Assembly (NCBI RefSeq): GCF_021462225.1
Contig: NC_061797.1
Location: 33,568,147-33,632,146 of the forward strand
DNA from: Girardinichthys multiradiatus
Taxonomy: Eukaryota > Chordata > Actinopteri > Cyprinodontiformes > Goodeidae
DNA: 64,000 nucleotides
Direction: 5' to 3'
Below, piece by piece: positions 29,101-44,100 of this stretch. Below the pieces are notes generated by a model. It saw only the letters and a program-made list of their open reading frames with translations. It was not told the origin of the DNA and did not search any database. Positions within the stretch are counted from its first letter, which is position 1, and every line of letters starts with the position of its first letter. The translations under genes and the position numbers were made by a program.

Positions 29101-32100
29101 TAGTAAGATATGAAAGGAAAGGGTTCTTGTCAACTCAAATTCAGTGAACTCCTCTGTATGCATATGTGCGTGGATGATCAAAGTCACCAGTTAATCATAC
29201 AAAATGCAAAAGAAACGAGCAAGAAGTGAAGAGAAAAGGGGGAGATAGTGGGGAGTGTAAACAAGAAAGAGGAAGAAAAAGGAAGAGTGATACGGACAGA
29301 GAAGAGGAGACAGGAAGAGGTCTTGCTAATGTATACATTAAAGCCTTCACCAATCCAACATGGTTCAACACAACACCGAGCACTGAGTGCAAGGAAGCAA
29401 TCTATTTCATCTTTTTTTTCATTCTAAATCCACCTGACAGTGTGCACTTCTGCACAAAAAACCTTTGCAGAAAGAGCTCCTAGGACCATGATGTGTAATC
29501 AAGTTTTTGTGAATGCATTTGCATGTATACTAACAAGTGCAAATCTGCAACCGTTTTGTTTTCTGAGTTTGACTCTTGGATCCCTAAAATTGTATGTGCG
29601 CGACGGGCCATTAGTGTGTGTTCTGATGTTCAGGTAGGGAGGCATAGTAAAGCCAGGGGGACAGTGTGTGATACTAATTAAGAATAACCATGTGTATTTG
29701 TCAAAAGAATTATGCTGATTATCTCACAAAGGCCCCAGTCCCGGGCCCTGCAGAGAGATAGAGACACAGAGCCAGACCAGCATTAGCATATGGCTACCCA
29801 CATGTACACATGTGAACGGAAACAGAAGCACACATCCTCTCTTTGTCTCTGATTTATACACAGATCCAACACACACATGTAGGTAACAATGAAAACCAGC
29901 GAATACACATGGAAAATGTGACTTGTTAACATGTTAACTACTTCCAACTGATTTTGCGTTGTCTATCTCAAAAGGTTTTGGGATAGTTTTGAATAAACAT
30001 GTTTTAATCAGTTTCAATTCATCAGTAGATTCAACTAATTTTTTTTCAGTTCAGTTCTTCGCCTTAATAGTCCAGTCTATTAGTCCAAGCTGTGCCCTGA
30101 GCAGCCCTGTGAGAGCAGTAATTGTTTTCAGAGGCTTCTGAGGTGAGCCAGTGCACCACATACTGATCCATCGCGCCTCATGCCAAGCTCTAAAGCCAAA
30201 TCCGTATGTGTGTGTGTCTGCATATTTATATGTGCATACCTAATTCAATGCTGCTGGAACGATTGCCCTGTGTCTGTTTACAAATGCCCTGCATGGGTGT
30301 CCCTGCTAGTCAGGATGCGTTAGACAAACCCTGACACACATAGCCATCCGTGCAATACGCACACAAGCATGCGGAGACACACCCACTGAGACACAGAGTG
30401 CCATTAGGCATGCATTTTGTCTGTGGCCAGCAATGATGTAGAGAGGGACTGTAGGGGCTTGGAGCAGGCTTACCCACTTCACACCAACATCTATGATTGG
30501 CTTTGGCGGCTCAAGACCCCAGGAGCAGCGAATTCATCGTGCATATATCATGTCTTGTGTATGTCTCTGAGCGTGAGTTGGACAAAGACTAATGGACATA
30601 TACTTAAAAGCCATCTTCTAAAATTAAAATAACTACCGATGAGGATGTTTGTTTACTATTGTTGCGCTCATTTTATAATGTAAATATAACAAATAATCAG
30701 CCATACAGTCTAAAAGGAAAAAAAAGTTAATTACCGAAAACAAACATTTTATCAGGGAACTAACAAAACTATTTACGGGGCAAGGCCAGTTTATTTGTAG
30801 AGCACATTTTAGAAATAAGATCATTGAAAGTTACACACAGTGCTTAAATGTAATATAAATACAGCTGTTTCTGTGAGTTACGGTAAAGCAGAGTTGTGTC
30901 ATACTACCATCTCCCAAGCTTTAAACATGTATTCAAGCCCTGTTTAATCTATCATCTGAAAATGGTATGGTATGGCCGTTCACTAGGGGTGTAATGGGAA
31001 TCCCATTGAAGAGAAGGGATTTTCCCAACAGCTGTGCATGCCACATTCAGGTCCAGCTGGTACAGTAGGCTTTATATTAAAACAGCTCTAATGTTATTAA
31101 AACATGTTTTATTCTCAAATATGGGCAAACAATTATTTGCAAATGTGTAAAAACCAACAATGAAGGTTTTCAAGTGGTTATATTGTTGCATAATCTACCT
31201 CTCAAGGCATTGGCTATGCCTGCTTATACTACATTATTCACTTCACAGTCTTATGGCTTGGTTTTTGTTTTCTTTGTGGTTTCCTTCAAGAGTTGGAGAA
31301 GATTGGAAGATGGACAGCCAGGTAAGTAAATGATGGAGGTATACTGCCTTTATCAGTAGGGCAACCAGAGAAGAAAATAGATTTGAGAGGAGAGTCCTGA
31401 GAGGATTTATCCAATAATCACAAGTAATGCAGAAGCAGATCACAGGAAATCCGGAACTGAGCATGAACGAGGGAACAGGTTTCATGCATAAGAGCAAAAC
31501 AATCTGGCATCTGTCTCAGGGAGTCTGCTCCTCCTGATTAGGCTTGATAAGCTGCAGCTACAGGAGCACACCTGCCATTCACACCTTGTTGTGAGAGAAG
31601 GTGAGGAGAAACATAGATAAACACCCCAACTTGCACACAGCTCTGTGAATATGATGCCATTGAGTACCAAACTATGAGTTTTGTATACCCTTACACCCCC
31701 TCCATACACCTAAACTGACACACTATTCAAGGACAACATTATTATTAATGGACTCCACAAATATAGCCTTTAGGGAAACAAGTGAAGAGGAAGGAAATTG
31801 TTGACAATAAGCCATGGTTATCCCATTTGTAATTCAATTTCAGTTTATTTATATAGTGCCAATTTACAACATATGTCTTCTCAAGCCACTTTACAAGCCA
31901 TTTAGGGGACATATCAATCATGTGGATAAAGGTTTGCTGGTTGGAGGAGACAAAAACAAAATTTGTTGGTATGTATGTGCACAGGATTATATTTTACAAA
32001 AAACTATCACTCCGCATCACACAGAAAAACAATCCCTATGCTGACAACTAATGGTGCTGTGGGGATCCCAGCAAATACAGATTTGGATGGAGATAAAGAC

Positions 32101-35100
32101 AACGCATTAATGGAAGAAAAACTTTATTAATAGGAAAACACTTGACACTGGGGCAGAGATTCACCAAAATACACAGCCAGAACTACAATGGAACCACACT
32201 TTTTAGTATTTTGTTTTTAAAAGGTTTTTTGAAGACACCATGCATCCTGTTGGGACCCACAGCCATGGAAACAACATTAAAACTCCAGTACTAACTTTTT
32301 TGGAACTTTCAAAATAAATTGCATTTAACGGACTTCCAGCAACTGAGGAAAGGAGGGTAGCAGTGGACTTCCCATGATGCCACTGGCTGTATAAAAGCAC
32401 CCCCATTCCAATGGTCAGATCTCTTTCCACTGCTCCTCTGCGGGACCAGGACAGGGGAGGCCCAGCGCGCTAATGTCTCTTTGCTGGCAAAGACAAACTC
32501 TTCAACTGGATCCAAGGTGTCATACGATACCGCGATCATATGCACAAGTTAAGTACTGATGTACTGATGAATTACTGTTGAAAGAATCCGGTATTCATTC
32601 ATAAAAAGGGGTAAGTAAGTAAGTAAGTAAAATTTTATTTATATAGCACCTCTCAAGACACAGATCACAAAGTGCTTCACAACACTAAAACAAATTACAA
32701 TTGGAATAATATATTTATATATGTAAAATAAAAGAAGATAAGATAAAATAAAATAAAAAATAAACTAACCAAACGCAAGCCTAAAAAGATGAGTTTTTAG
32801 CAGTTTTTTAAAAGACACCACCGAATCCGCAGTCCTTATGCACAAGGGGATAGAATTCCAGAGTCGGGGAGCTACTGTTGCAAAAGCTCTATCACCCTTA
32901 GTTTTCAGCGTTGTGTTATGTACAGCCAGTAGGACTTTATCGCATGACCGCAGAGACCTGGGGGGAATGTACGGATACAAGAGTTCACTGATATAAGTTG
33001 GGGATTGACCATGAAGACCTCTATAAGTCAGGACCAGAACCTTAAACTGAGCTCTGGAATTAATGGGGAGCCAGTGCAGCTGGATGAGTAACGGTGTGGA
33101 GTGGGAATACTTAGAAGATTTTGTCAGAAGTCTAGCAGCAGCATTCTGAACAACCTGGAGACGTTCCAGGGAGTTTTTGCTAAGACAGGTAAATAAAGCA
33201 TTACAGTAATCCAAACATGAGGAAATGAATGCATGGATAGCAATCTCAAGTTCAGAACGTGACACAATGGGACTTAACTAAGCAAGGTTCTGTAAATGAT
33301 AAAAACAAGAGTGAACCAGAAATTTGACGTGGGTATCTAAGGAGAAAACAGTCAAATGTTACACCAAGGTTCCTGATGGAAGATTTAGCAAATTTGCCAA
33401 GAGGACCAAGAGTTTCCATTATCCTGGGTATAAATCTATCAGGGGCAAAAACAAGGACTTCGGTTTTTTCATCATTAAGTTGGAGAAAGTTATCAGCCAT
33501 CCAACGTTTGATAGATTCAAAACATACAATCAGCAACTGTAACTTAAAGACATGTTCAGGCTTAAAGGAAATATACAGCTGAATGTTGTCGGCATAACAG
33601 TGATAAGAAATGCCCTCAAAAGTGCTCAGGATATGCTGTAAAGGAAGCAAATACAATAAAAATAACAAAGGCCCAAGGACATAACCTTGGGGGACACCAC
33701 AAGAAAGGGAGGCTGGAGAGGACCTGTACCTAGAGGCAGCCACACAGAAGCATCGTTCAGATAGATATGAAGTGAACCACTCTAAAGCAGAACCAGATAC
33801 ACCCACCCAATGTCTCAGCCTATTGAGCAAGATTTGATGGTCAACAGTATCGAAGGCAGAAGTAAGGTCCAACATCGGCACAACAGAACACTCTCTTGCA
33901 TCACTACGCAACAAGATATTGCTAGAAACTCTAACAAGAGCTGTTTCTGTGGAATGAAACCTACGAAAACCAGACTGATATTTTTCAAGGATATTGTGTT
34001 TGTCCATGAAGGCTATCAGCTCCATAGATACAACCTTTTCCAGAATCTTAGATAAAAAGGGTAATTTTGAAATTGGTCTATAACTGTTGAAAATAGAAGG
34101 GTCAAGCTTGGGTTTCTTTAAAAGTGGGTGAATGACGGCGTTCTTAAAATAAGTGGGTACTTGACCAGAGGCCAGTGAAGTATTAATTATCGAAAGCACA
34201 CAGGGACTGATATGACGGTAAACATTTTTGAAGAGAGGCAGGTAGAATATCAAGAGAGCAAGAAGATGCTTTCGTTGAGTCCACTAATTTTTCCAGCTCA
34301 ATTAAAGAAATAGGAGAAAAACTTTCTATAACAACAGGCCGAGCTGGATCAGGTACGGTCAGTGAAGAACCAGATGGGGAGATGTTAGATCTTATATTCT
34401 TTAAATATTATTTTAATAAATAAAGGCAGCTAATGAGACACCGTTGAGAATTAGTCATCCAGAAGGTTGTTTTTATTCAGCAGATCATTCTTAAAACATT
34501 ATTTTATTAAAATAATATTTTATCTGATCTTGCATTGTGAATGGTTGTCTAAGTTAGTTCCAAGACTAACTTCACGCCACTTCCAGATTCTTCAAGATAA
34601 TCCTTGGTTCTCAAGCATAAACATTGCATGGTAATATTGCATCACTCTTTTTGGTCATGATTTTCAATCATCTCTCATTAACTTGTTTATATTGTACATA
34701 GCCTATTAGTCTTCGTTATTCTTTAATTTTGCTTGGTAGTTTAGTTGGATTGTTTTAGCATAGTAAAGAGTTTGTTGATTGAAATAGGCTTGACTTTGAG
34801 TCGACTTATTTTTGTTAATATATTCTTGTATTTTAAGAAATTGTGTGAATTCATTCCATGTGTGTGCAGAGTTTATGCTGTTCAATAATGTCAGAGCTCG
34901 TCTCACACCTTTCTATTTTGTCCTAATGCCATCGCCTTATTGGGCTGGTATTCACAGGACAACCCTTAACAGACCGAAATATTATTGGATAAAATATTAA
35001 TATTAAATATTAAATAATATTCTCAGATTTATAATCCTAACAATCCTTTGCCTGCCATTTCATGATTGCACAGCACATTGTGTTGGTTTATCACATAAAA

Positions 35101-38100
35101 TTCTCAATTAAATACATTCATGTTTGTTGTTGTTTGTTGTAACATGACTAAATCTGTACAACAAATTAGTTCAACAGGTATGATTAGTTTTATAAAGCAC
35201 CGTATAAGCAAAAATAATATGAAAAATCACACAAAACTTAGAAATGACTCTTTAGGTGTTCATTAATGAAGCAGTCTTATGAATATATGGTAGTCATTAT
35301 ATGGCAATACTCTCACCTCACCACCAGTTACTAAACATTTTACTGAATGCCCCTTACAAACATAAACCCAATGCATTCACATGCACGCTGTGAGACACAT
35401 TACAGAGGCAGGGGGGTCCTCTTCAAAACTAAGTAGTGCCTACTATCAATCAAAAAAAAACAGAGGTTGCTTATGCACAAGCACACCAAACATCTTCTCC
35501 TCTAGACTTGAATAGGCTCGGCGATCAGAAACACACAAACACTTCTTTAAATCACTCCCTTTTATGCTCACATTCACTCTGAGCTTTCATCTGAAGTGAT
35601 GCCCATTTTATCACAGCTGCAGCATTAAACAGCCATTTAAACAAGTGGAGAGCACTACGGCGGATGTTGTGGCCTCTTCAGAGACAGAGACACAATAACA
35701 CACAACCTGTTATTTCTATAAGAAACACTGTGTGTGTGAGGCAGTGAACAAGAAGAGGGAGAGGGTGAGAGCAAGGCAGTGGCAGAAAAATAGAAGCTCA
35801 ATTGAAAGAGGAAAAAAGAAGAGGTAAAGAAGGGGGCAAACAGTGGATGAGTGCAACATAAAAACTATAATTTGATACAGAGGCAGAGATGCCTCAGACA
35901 GAAATGTTGTGTTGGATTCAAGGGTGTAGATACTGGAAGGAGTTCTGAAAAAGACAAGGAGACAGAGAGATAATTCACAGTAAGAATAGTTGAAGCCTGA
36001 TTATTTGGCTGTATGCAGAACACCGAGAGCTCTCCAATCAGAATTGGAGACCTCTAAATAAGGGGTCTTGTAGATCGAGGGACTAATGAATTCTACATAT
36101 GAGTCTTCTTATTTTCTCATCTTGTCCTTTTTTCTTTTTTCCAACCTCTGTGAACTCAGTGTTGAATTTTACTATCCCCTCCAATCTTTTCTCTCCTTTA
36201 CTTGTCAGAAGATGTTTTTTAAGAGCAACGGCACATAAAAAAGTCTAAAAGCACAACACTTTTTCTAACTTTCAGAGCTCTCAGTCCTTTGTTATTTTGT
36301 ATCAATATAAAAGTGAATGATGAATTTATGGCAGACATTTCTACAAAGACAAGGCTTTCACTATACAAATGTCCAGAAACTAAAGAAAGAAACAACAAAT
36401 TTAGAAGGGAGGAAAGAAGAAAATATTACAATGGATTAAAGAAAGAAGAATGGACAAAAAACATAGGAAAGGTATAAAGGTGTAAGAAAGGAAGGAAGGA
36501 ATGAATGGACAGCACAAAGGACAAAAGAAAGGAATAAAATACAAAAGGAAGGACTAAAGGAAGAAAGATGAAAGAAAGGATGAAAGAAAAGGGCAGAAGC
36601 TGGGAAGGAAGTAGCAGAAAGATAGGAAAGGAAGGAAAGACAGAAGGGATTGAAGGAAGGAAGAGGAAAAGGTGAAAGGTTAGAAGAAATGAGTAGGAAG
36701 GAGTATGCAATGGAGTATGCAAAGGATGAAAAAAAGAGGGAAGGAAGAACAGACAGTAAGGACAGGAGGAGGTGAAAGGATTATGATTATTGATTAATGA
36801 ATATTTATCAAAAATTATAATTAAAAAGCATAATTCAGGAAAATAGTTTTCTTAACCAAAAACCATTGCTTACATTATTGGTGTCCCTGGGTGGGCCTTA
36901 AAATGACAGACATCACTAGTGAAACTTGTGAACTGTTGTGAGATTTGATGAAGTTTCGCAAAGGTGCTTGTAAGCTACAGGATATATATCTTGACTAATA
37001 TTTGCTAAATTCTACTGCAGATGAATAATAATAATTTTAATTAGGCGCTTTTGTGGATGCAAGGTGGAAGTTTGGTGTAGTTTATGGTGTGAAATTCAAC
37101 TTAATTTTTCAGCTGGTCAAAGCAAGTCCTGCTGTGCTTAGAGCTGTAGCGCAATCAGCTTGGTACCATAGGAACCAAATTCCTGCCACAGTAGGAGGCA
37201 TCCTATCTGCCTCTAGTGCCCGTTGGTGTAACTACAGCTGTAACTAACACTCCTGGTCAGGGAGGGAGCAACACCACTGTCTGGTGGCCATTGAGTGAAT
37301 GGCAATTGCAACAGGATTGTCTCCACTGCAGACAGGCGTTAAGTGCCATCTTTTGATCACTAGTGTGAATTACAGTTGCAACCACAGAATTTAACTAATT
37401 TGATTAGTTTTCCATTAACACAGGCAGATAATCCCATAAACCCTATTTTACAAAAAGGGTATAATGATTACCTAACTAATATTAAAACGAAACATGTGCA
37501 TAGAGTGTTTACGAAGATCAAAGCAGTAGTTTTATGGACAAAATGTGCAATTTGGGTTTACTTGGTACGTGAAGCCCTCCTGGTGTGCTGATATCTCAAA
37601 CAAAGGGTCATAAAGCTCTGAGGCGGGAACTCGGTTGAAAAACTCCAGTAATAAAACTGGGACAAAGGAGTGGTCAGGCCACGAGGCCCAGACCGCAGCT
37701 GCTTTGAATGAAAACTTTTAAAAGTCCAACTTCTAACTCCTGGTTGATTTGGGATCAGCCGGACAAAACCTTGCTGATCGCATCCCCGCTCTGCGATCAA
37801 GCTACACTTGCACAGCATATCAAACAGCTCAGCTCTTCAATAAATATTGCATGCAAAAACTTAATACCTTGGATTAACTACTGGTGATTCGAAATCACAT
37901 TAAACTATGCCTCATGCTGCCCTGACCTCTAAATACACCTATCCGAAAAACGGTAAACTTCTAATCCATCCAAAACGGGAAAATATGAGGATCCGTTGCA
38001 GTCAAATGAATCAACAAGGAGGAAAACTCTTCTCCTTGGCAACAAACCTCTGTGGGTTTTCACCTGCGCCGGAGTGTCAGCGGGGCCTTTGATTGGTTTA

Positions 38101-41100
38101 TGAATCTTCTGACCTTCTTGTATCAGACAGATTTCCAGCTTTCAAGCTCTTCCGGAAATGGCCATGTGGAGGAAAAGTTTGTCTGTGAGCTTTCTCTCCA
38201 GATATGCGCCTCTGTTGCGTTGTCCCGTGAGACATGCTGGAAATGGCAACAAAATTTTTATAATCCTGGATGACGTCAGAGCTGCGACATCTGTTGAGCT
38301 GCGCATGTCGAACTGCACAGCCTAGTCGGGCTGTCCGACCAAAATGGATGATCCCAACAGAGAGAAGAGAGAAAAAGAGTAAAGAATGAAAACCCATAGA
38401 AAGGACAGATGGAAGTGAATGAATGGAAGATGAAAAAACAAATAACTGAATGGAAGAAGGAAGAATTGACAGAAGGAACAAAGACAGATACAGAGGAAGG
38501 AGGGATGGATAGGAGAAGGATGGATGGTAGGCTCATGGATGGATGGATACAACTTTTAAACAATTGGACAGCAAGTAGTCTGGAAATACAAAGATTTCTA
38601 CATACTCCAGAATTGGGGAAAAAACCTTCTAATTCCAGAATGTGCAGGAGGAATGGGACAGGTTTTTATTAGCTGTTAAGATCCAAAACAAATATTCACT
38701 GAAGTATTTAATAAAAATTAAAGGCAATATTTAATTTTCTGCTCTGCTTAAAAACATGTCTTTAAGAAAAAGACATAAGCAGATTTGCGTAAAGCCATAT
38801 GAGCTTAATAATTAAGCACATAATTAAATGCATTCAGAAAAACACCCTTTCGAAAATGGGCGGAACCTATGATAACTCTGGAGAAGCTGTAGAGATCCAG
38901 AGCTTAGGTGGAAGAATCTGTTGACAGAACAACTATTTATGGAAAAGTGACAAGGAGAAAACCATTGCTGAAAAAAAAAAGCCATAAAAAGTCTTTGTTT
39001 GGGGTTTGCCACAATCCAAGTAGATGATTCAGTTAATCTGTGTAAAAAGGTACTCTAGTCAGATGAGACCCAAACTGAATTTTTTTATCCATATGGAAAG
39101 TACCATGTGTGGTAGAGAACTATAACAGCGTATCACCCTGAACACACCATCTTAAGATGAAACATGGTGGTGGCAGCATTATGCATTGAGGATGCTTTTC
39201 CTCAGTAGAGACAGGAAAAGCTGGTCAGAGTTAATGGGAGGATTAATAGAGCTAAATACAGGGCTATCCTAAAAGAAAACCTGTTAGAGGCTGCAAAAAG
39301 ATTTGAGACCATTCCAACGATGATTGAGGTCCAAGGATATTCAGGTGTTGGAATGGCCAAATCACATATATTCTCAAACATACTTTAAACTCAATCTGAC
39401 AAATTGAGCTATTTTGCAAAGAAGAATGTAAAAATATTCCATCTACAGTTGTCCAAATCCGACAGAGATGTACCTCAAAACCCTTGCAGCTGTAACTGGA
39501 GCAAAGGATTTCTACGAGGTATTTACTGAGGGGATTATATACAGATGCACACCACCATTGTCTGATTTTCCACCACCATGTCTTTTTTTTCTTTTTAAAT
39601 AAGAATTCTTTCGGCACTAGAGGCCTTTATTTTGATAGTAGGCAGACAGGAAGGAGGGGCAAAGAGAGGGGGAGACATTCGGCAAAGGTCGCCGGGTCTG
39701 GGTCTCGAACCCGGGACGGCTGCTTCGAGGACTATAGCCTCTATATGTAGTTGCGCGCTAACCCCTACACCACCAGCGCCGCGCCCCACCACCATGTCTT
39801 AATGGCTTTTTTTAATTAACATATCATCCGTATAAAACTGTTCATGCCTAAATACACACATTCAGACAGTGTAAGTGACACACAAATGCTCTAAAACCTC
39901 ATATTGGTTTTGAGACAGTTCGCCCGCTGCTTAGGCTGTTTCACACTCTCTGACGGTTTCTTAATGGTAAACTAACAGATTGTAAACATGCTGCCAGGTC
40001 TTTCTCTCTGTGTCTTCCTTGCCTTTATCAATTAGTCCCCCTGTTTCTTCTATCAGTTTTCCCAAATTGTAATTTCCTTTACTTTTTCCCCTTCTTCCTT
40101 TTCTCCATTCATTTCCAACATTTCATCTCTGTCAAAAATCCCTTCTTCCAATCCCTCCTCTCTCCCTCTTTCTCCCTCTCTTTTGCTTTTCCTGGGGTAT
40201 TTTTTAAACAATGTGTCCTTCATGTACGGTTGGTTACGGGGCGTACAGAAGGACATCATTAGCGCTGGTGGTTAAGCTGTAATTTACACCATTACCGAGG
40301 TAGGGGCCATTTTTATTGCCTAGTAAATTTCAGCTCTGAAATATTTAGACCATATGGCTCAATTTGTGTAATAACCTTAATTTCCAAGCACCCTTCAGCT
40401 CCCTTCAGCGCCGGCTGTTGTTGGCGGATGGCGGAGTGGGGTGTGCATGTGCGTGCCATTTGGATCTAAAGCACTTACCCGCACTAATACACACAGAAAC
40501 ATAGATATGCTTAAAATCTGCATGCAACACAAAATCCTTTACATTGTGTCTTTCATATACTCTCAATGATTCAGTTGCTAACACATAGAAACGTGCACGC
40601 ATGTATGCATGGCAGCAGCAGATTAATAGGGTGTCAGCTTCTGTTTGGGTGAGGGAGCGTCAGGCATCGGCCAGATGGTTCTCAGGGATGATGACTGTCA
40701 GGGGTCCTGCTCTGATCAATGGGATGTATTAATACAGCATGCAAACACACACTGTTGCACATACACACACAAACAAAAATGCTTTGCATGCACACGAGCC
40801 AGGCAGCAATATTGAGACATATGCATGCACACAATGTAACAAACACACATTTAAACACACACATATGACAACGGTCTCCTTCGACCAGTGATCCCAAGGG
40901 CCACAATGTAACATCTGGAAGAGCCGAGGGAGGGAGGAGAGGACAGCAAAGTAAAGGAGGAAACAGAGAGAGGAGGTGGTGTTGGAAGACACAAAGAAAG
41001 AGCAAAAGATGTGATGGAAGTGAGGAGTGAAAGGAAAATTAAATAGAGATAGTCTCAGACGATGTTAGAGATAGTTGTGAGTGTATAAGAGGGGTTAAAT

Positions 41101-44100
41101 AGTAAAAAAGCAAAAAGATGGTAATTCTGGAGTGAGAAAAGTGCAGATGATGGCAAAAACGTAAGAAAAAGGAAACTGAGAGGTAGGCAGAGACTTATGG
41201 AGATGACTCATCTAGGAGCATCTAGGAGGAGCTGAGTTAAAAGATCTAAATACATGGCACAGCACAGAAGAGTGGGAAGAGGGAAGGATAAAAGATAAAA
41301 CACAGAAAATATGAAAGATTATGGGGAGGTTTCAGGTGGCATCCCCAACAGCAGTGAGGGCAAAATGGTCAAAATAAATCAAAGAAACAAACATGAAGAA
41401 AAGGAACCACAGTGATCAGATAAAAACACACATACTTAGAGACTAAGAATAGCGGGTAGAAGGTTGTAAGAAAATGTGAGTTTATTTGAAGCTTTGTGTG
41501 TGTGTGTGACAGGCAGCTTGTAGGGGTCTAGCGAGCCAGGCTGCCTGCGTTTCATACCCTCATTCCGTCTGATTGCCAAGACGACCCCATTAATCAGCCA
41601 AGCTGGCACAAAGCAGGGTTTCCAGCCCCGTCTGAGATCAATACACACACAAATATACACATACCAAATCGACACGCACATATGTTCAAACAATACTTAA
41701 AGAAAGAGAAGGAAATGTTGAGGAATAAAAGGGTGGACACTAAAAGTGAAGCATGTCAGAGGAAAGGAAGGAACTGTGACTGAGTAAGATCACTGAACTA
41801 TGACCTTATTAACATGTAGGATCTTGATAAGATTTATAATGTTCAGAAATGTGTTGACACCTCTGTTAAAAATGTGTAGTAAAATAAATTAATATTTAAT
41901 CAAAACAATACTTTCTCAGAAATTAATGTGTTTGCATTTATCAATTGAATAAAAAAGTCCTTTGTTCAGAAATAATTGTTTTTAGCAAAACCACAAGTGG
42001 CACAATTATGGAAACCTTTAACTGTACCTTTGAAATAAGAGTACCTCAAGCATTGAAGTTGTAGCATTATAAAACGCACAAAAACAGATCTTGAAAATAA
42101 TTTTGCATGTGCATAGATACCAACATTCACCATTCTGAACAAGACTGGTCACCTTACACTGAAGTAAATTATCTTCTATTTGAGAAAATGAGATTGTTAA
42201 AATGTTTTGCAAAATTTAAATGCTGGTTAAGTAATTCTGGATAAGGTTAAAACTCAGAATGCAACCTTGTCTTTCCCTGCTAAGAATGTATTAGTGGAAG
42301 TAGACCTGGAATGCACTGCTTAAATCCAGGGATATCTAGTAAGATGAGGGAAAGCTACAATCTATTTTGTCCATAAGGTTATACATATAGACGTGGCAAA
42401 AACTACTCTGACTTCTGTGCGAAGGTGAGAGCTGAGTGTGTGAAAAAGAGATGGATGAGAAGGGAAACAGAGGACCATGATTATCTGACCAACAACACAC
42501 AGATACACACAGAAACAGATAGCTCAGTGAAGTCTAAAGATTTTGACATGTTTGATCCACTTGTTTTGAATTGATGTTCTTATTCTTTGTCATAATTCTT
42601 TAATCTTTCATCAAAACGGTGTTTCAAACTGCTCACAATGTGTTTCCGAATTCCAAAGAGAGAAACTGCCTTTGCAAAGATGAAAACAGCCAGTGCTACC
42701 ACAGAGAGACAACCTTAAGGCCAGGTTTGACAAATATTGTGCAGAGATTCACCATCCAGTGAGCTGAGGAACAGGATGTTCAGAGCTGCAGGTATAGGGA
42801 CCCAGTCCGGATTCCTGAGAGGTGACACAAGTCCCAAGTCATGTCAGGCTCTTGTCGGGTGTCAGAACCTGTCAGACCTTGAAGGCCTCCTTTTGGTGAA
42901 TTCTTCTTCTTTTTTTTTTTTTTAAACTTTCCCTGAAGTCAGGAATTTAGAAATCCAAATTATATGTTTAAACTTTAAGGTTACCTTTTCACAGGGAGAG
43001 AGACTATTTGATAAAGTTAAATCCTTATCAGCCAATATAAATTTAAACATTCACTTTCTATTTCCCTTACAAATCCCTATGAAGAAATTAGAGTTCATGT
43101 TTGTTTGTGCATGTCCTGTTTATTCATTTAAAATTACATTAGTGTGATTACTAACAGCTTCATTTGTAATTATGTTGTAATGAATAGATGCAATATAATC
43201 ATTCTGTTTACAACTGGAGTGTTATTGTAATTCTGAGAATAAATTTAGGTATATTTTTTATAAAATATTTTCTTTCCTTTATGCGTTGTGCAATTAATAC
43301 CCTGTGAAAATGAGAATTTACCCTTCACACTGAAATATAGAAAAATAGATTTGAAATTTGACTGATGAAAACTATATATTTTATTTAATGAGACTGATAT
43401 AGTTGCAACACATACTGAGGGTACCCATGTGTAAGCTTTAGTGAGACATTATCCACTATTCCATTTAAACACACTATGTACACATGAACTAGTTGTTTTG
43501 GGTGTCTTTCAACATGAGACAATTGCAAAATATATGGCCAAATTAACAAAAAATGGTTCACCAGACACAAAATACAATCTTTTCTTTACAAAGACCACAT
43601 GAGTTCCCAGACCTAAATCCTATAGGAAACCTTTGGGATCTTTATATTTAAATACACCTGCTTACCTTACACAGAAACACACTTCTTATACTTATTTAGT
43701 AGTTATTTTAACACAAGATCTTCATGAACTAGAGCAACTCAAGCCTCTTTGCCAGCTGCCTGGAAACTTTGTTGTTTCTTCTACCTTCTTTGTATATTCT
43801 TGCGAATTGGAGTGAATGTGTTGAAGGCTGCCTTGTGACAAATGACCACCACCAAAATGAGTCTATGCCATGTCAATGAGCCTCTCTCGCACACACAAAC
43901 ACAGAGTGGCCCATATCAATGAGAAGGTGAAAGGTCTCCATTTACATCTTGTATTAATTATGAGTGACAAGCCAAAGGTCACCAAGGGAGAGGAGGCCAC
44001 ATATATGGACAGAATATAGATCTATACTTGTACCTCTCGTCCCTCTCGGTCCCTTATCTATCATGCCTGTCTCAACCCCCCTCTTTGTGATTCACTTTTC

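Noticed and set aside
29195..29483. Leucine/serine-rich and lysine-rich frames at 29.2-29.5 kb
   Set aside because: They come from a purine-rich low-complexity tract, with no start context or similarity.
34383..35042. Confident call of a solo LTR
   Set aside because: TG...CA ends are present but there is no target duplication, and the two flanks are different repeats, so it is listed only tentatively.
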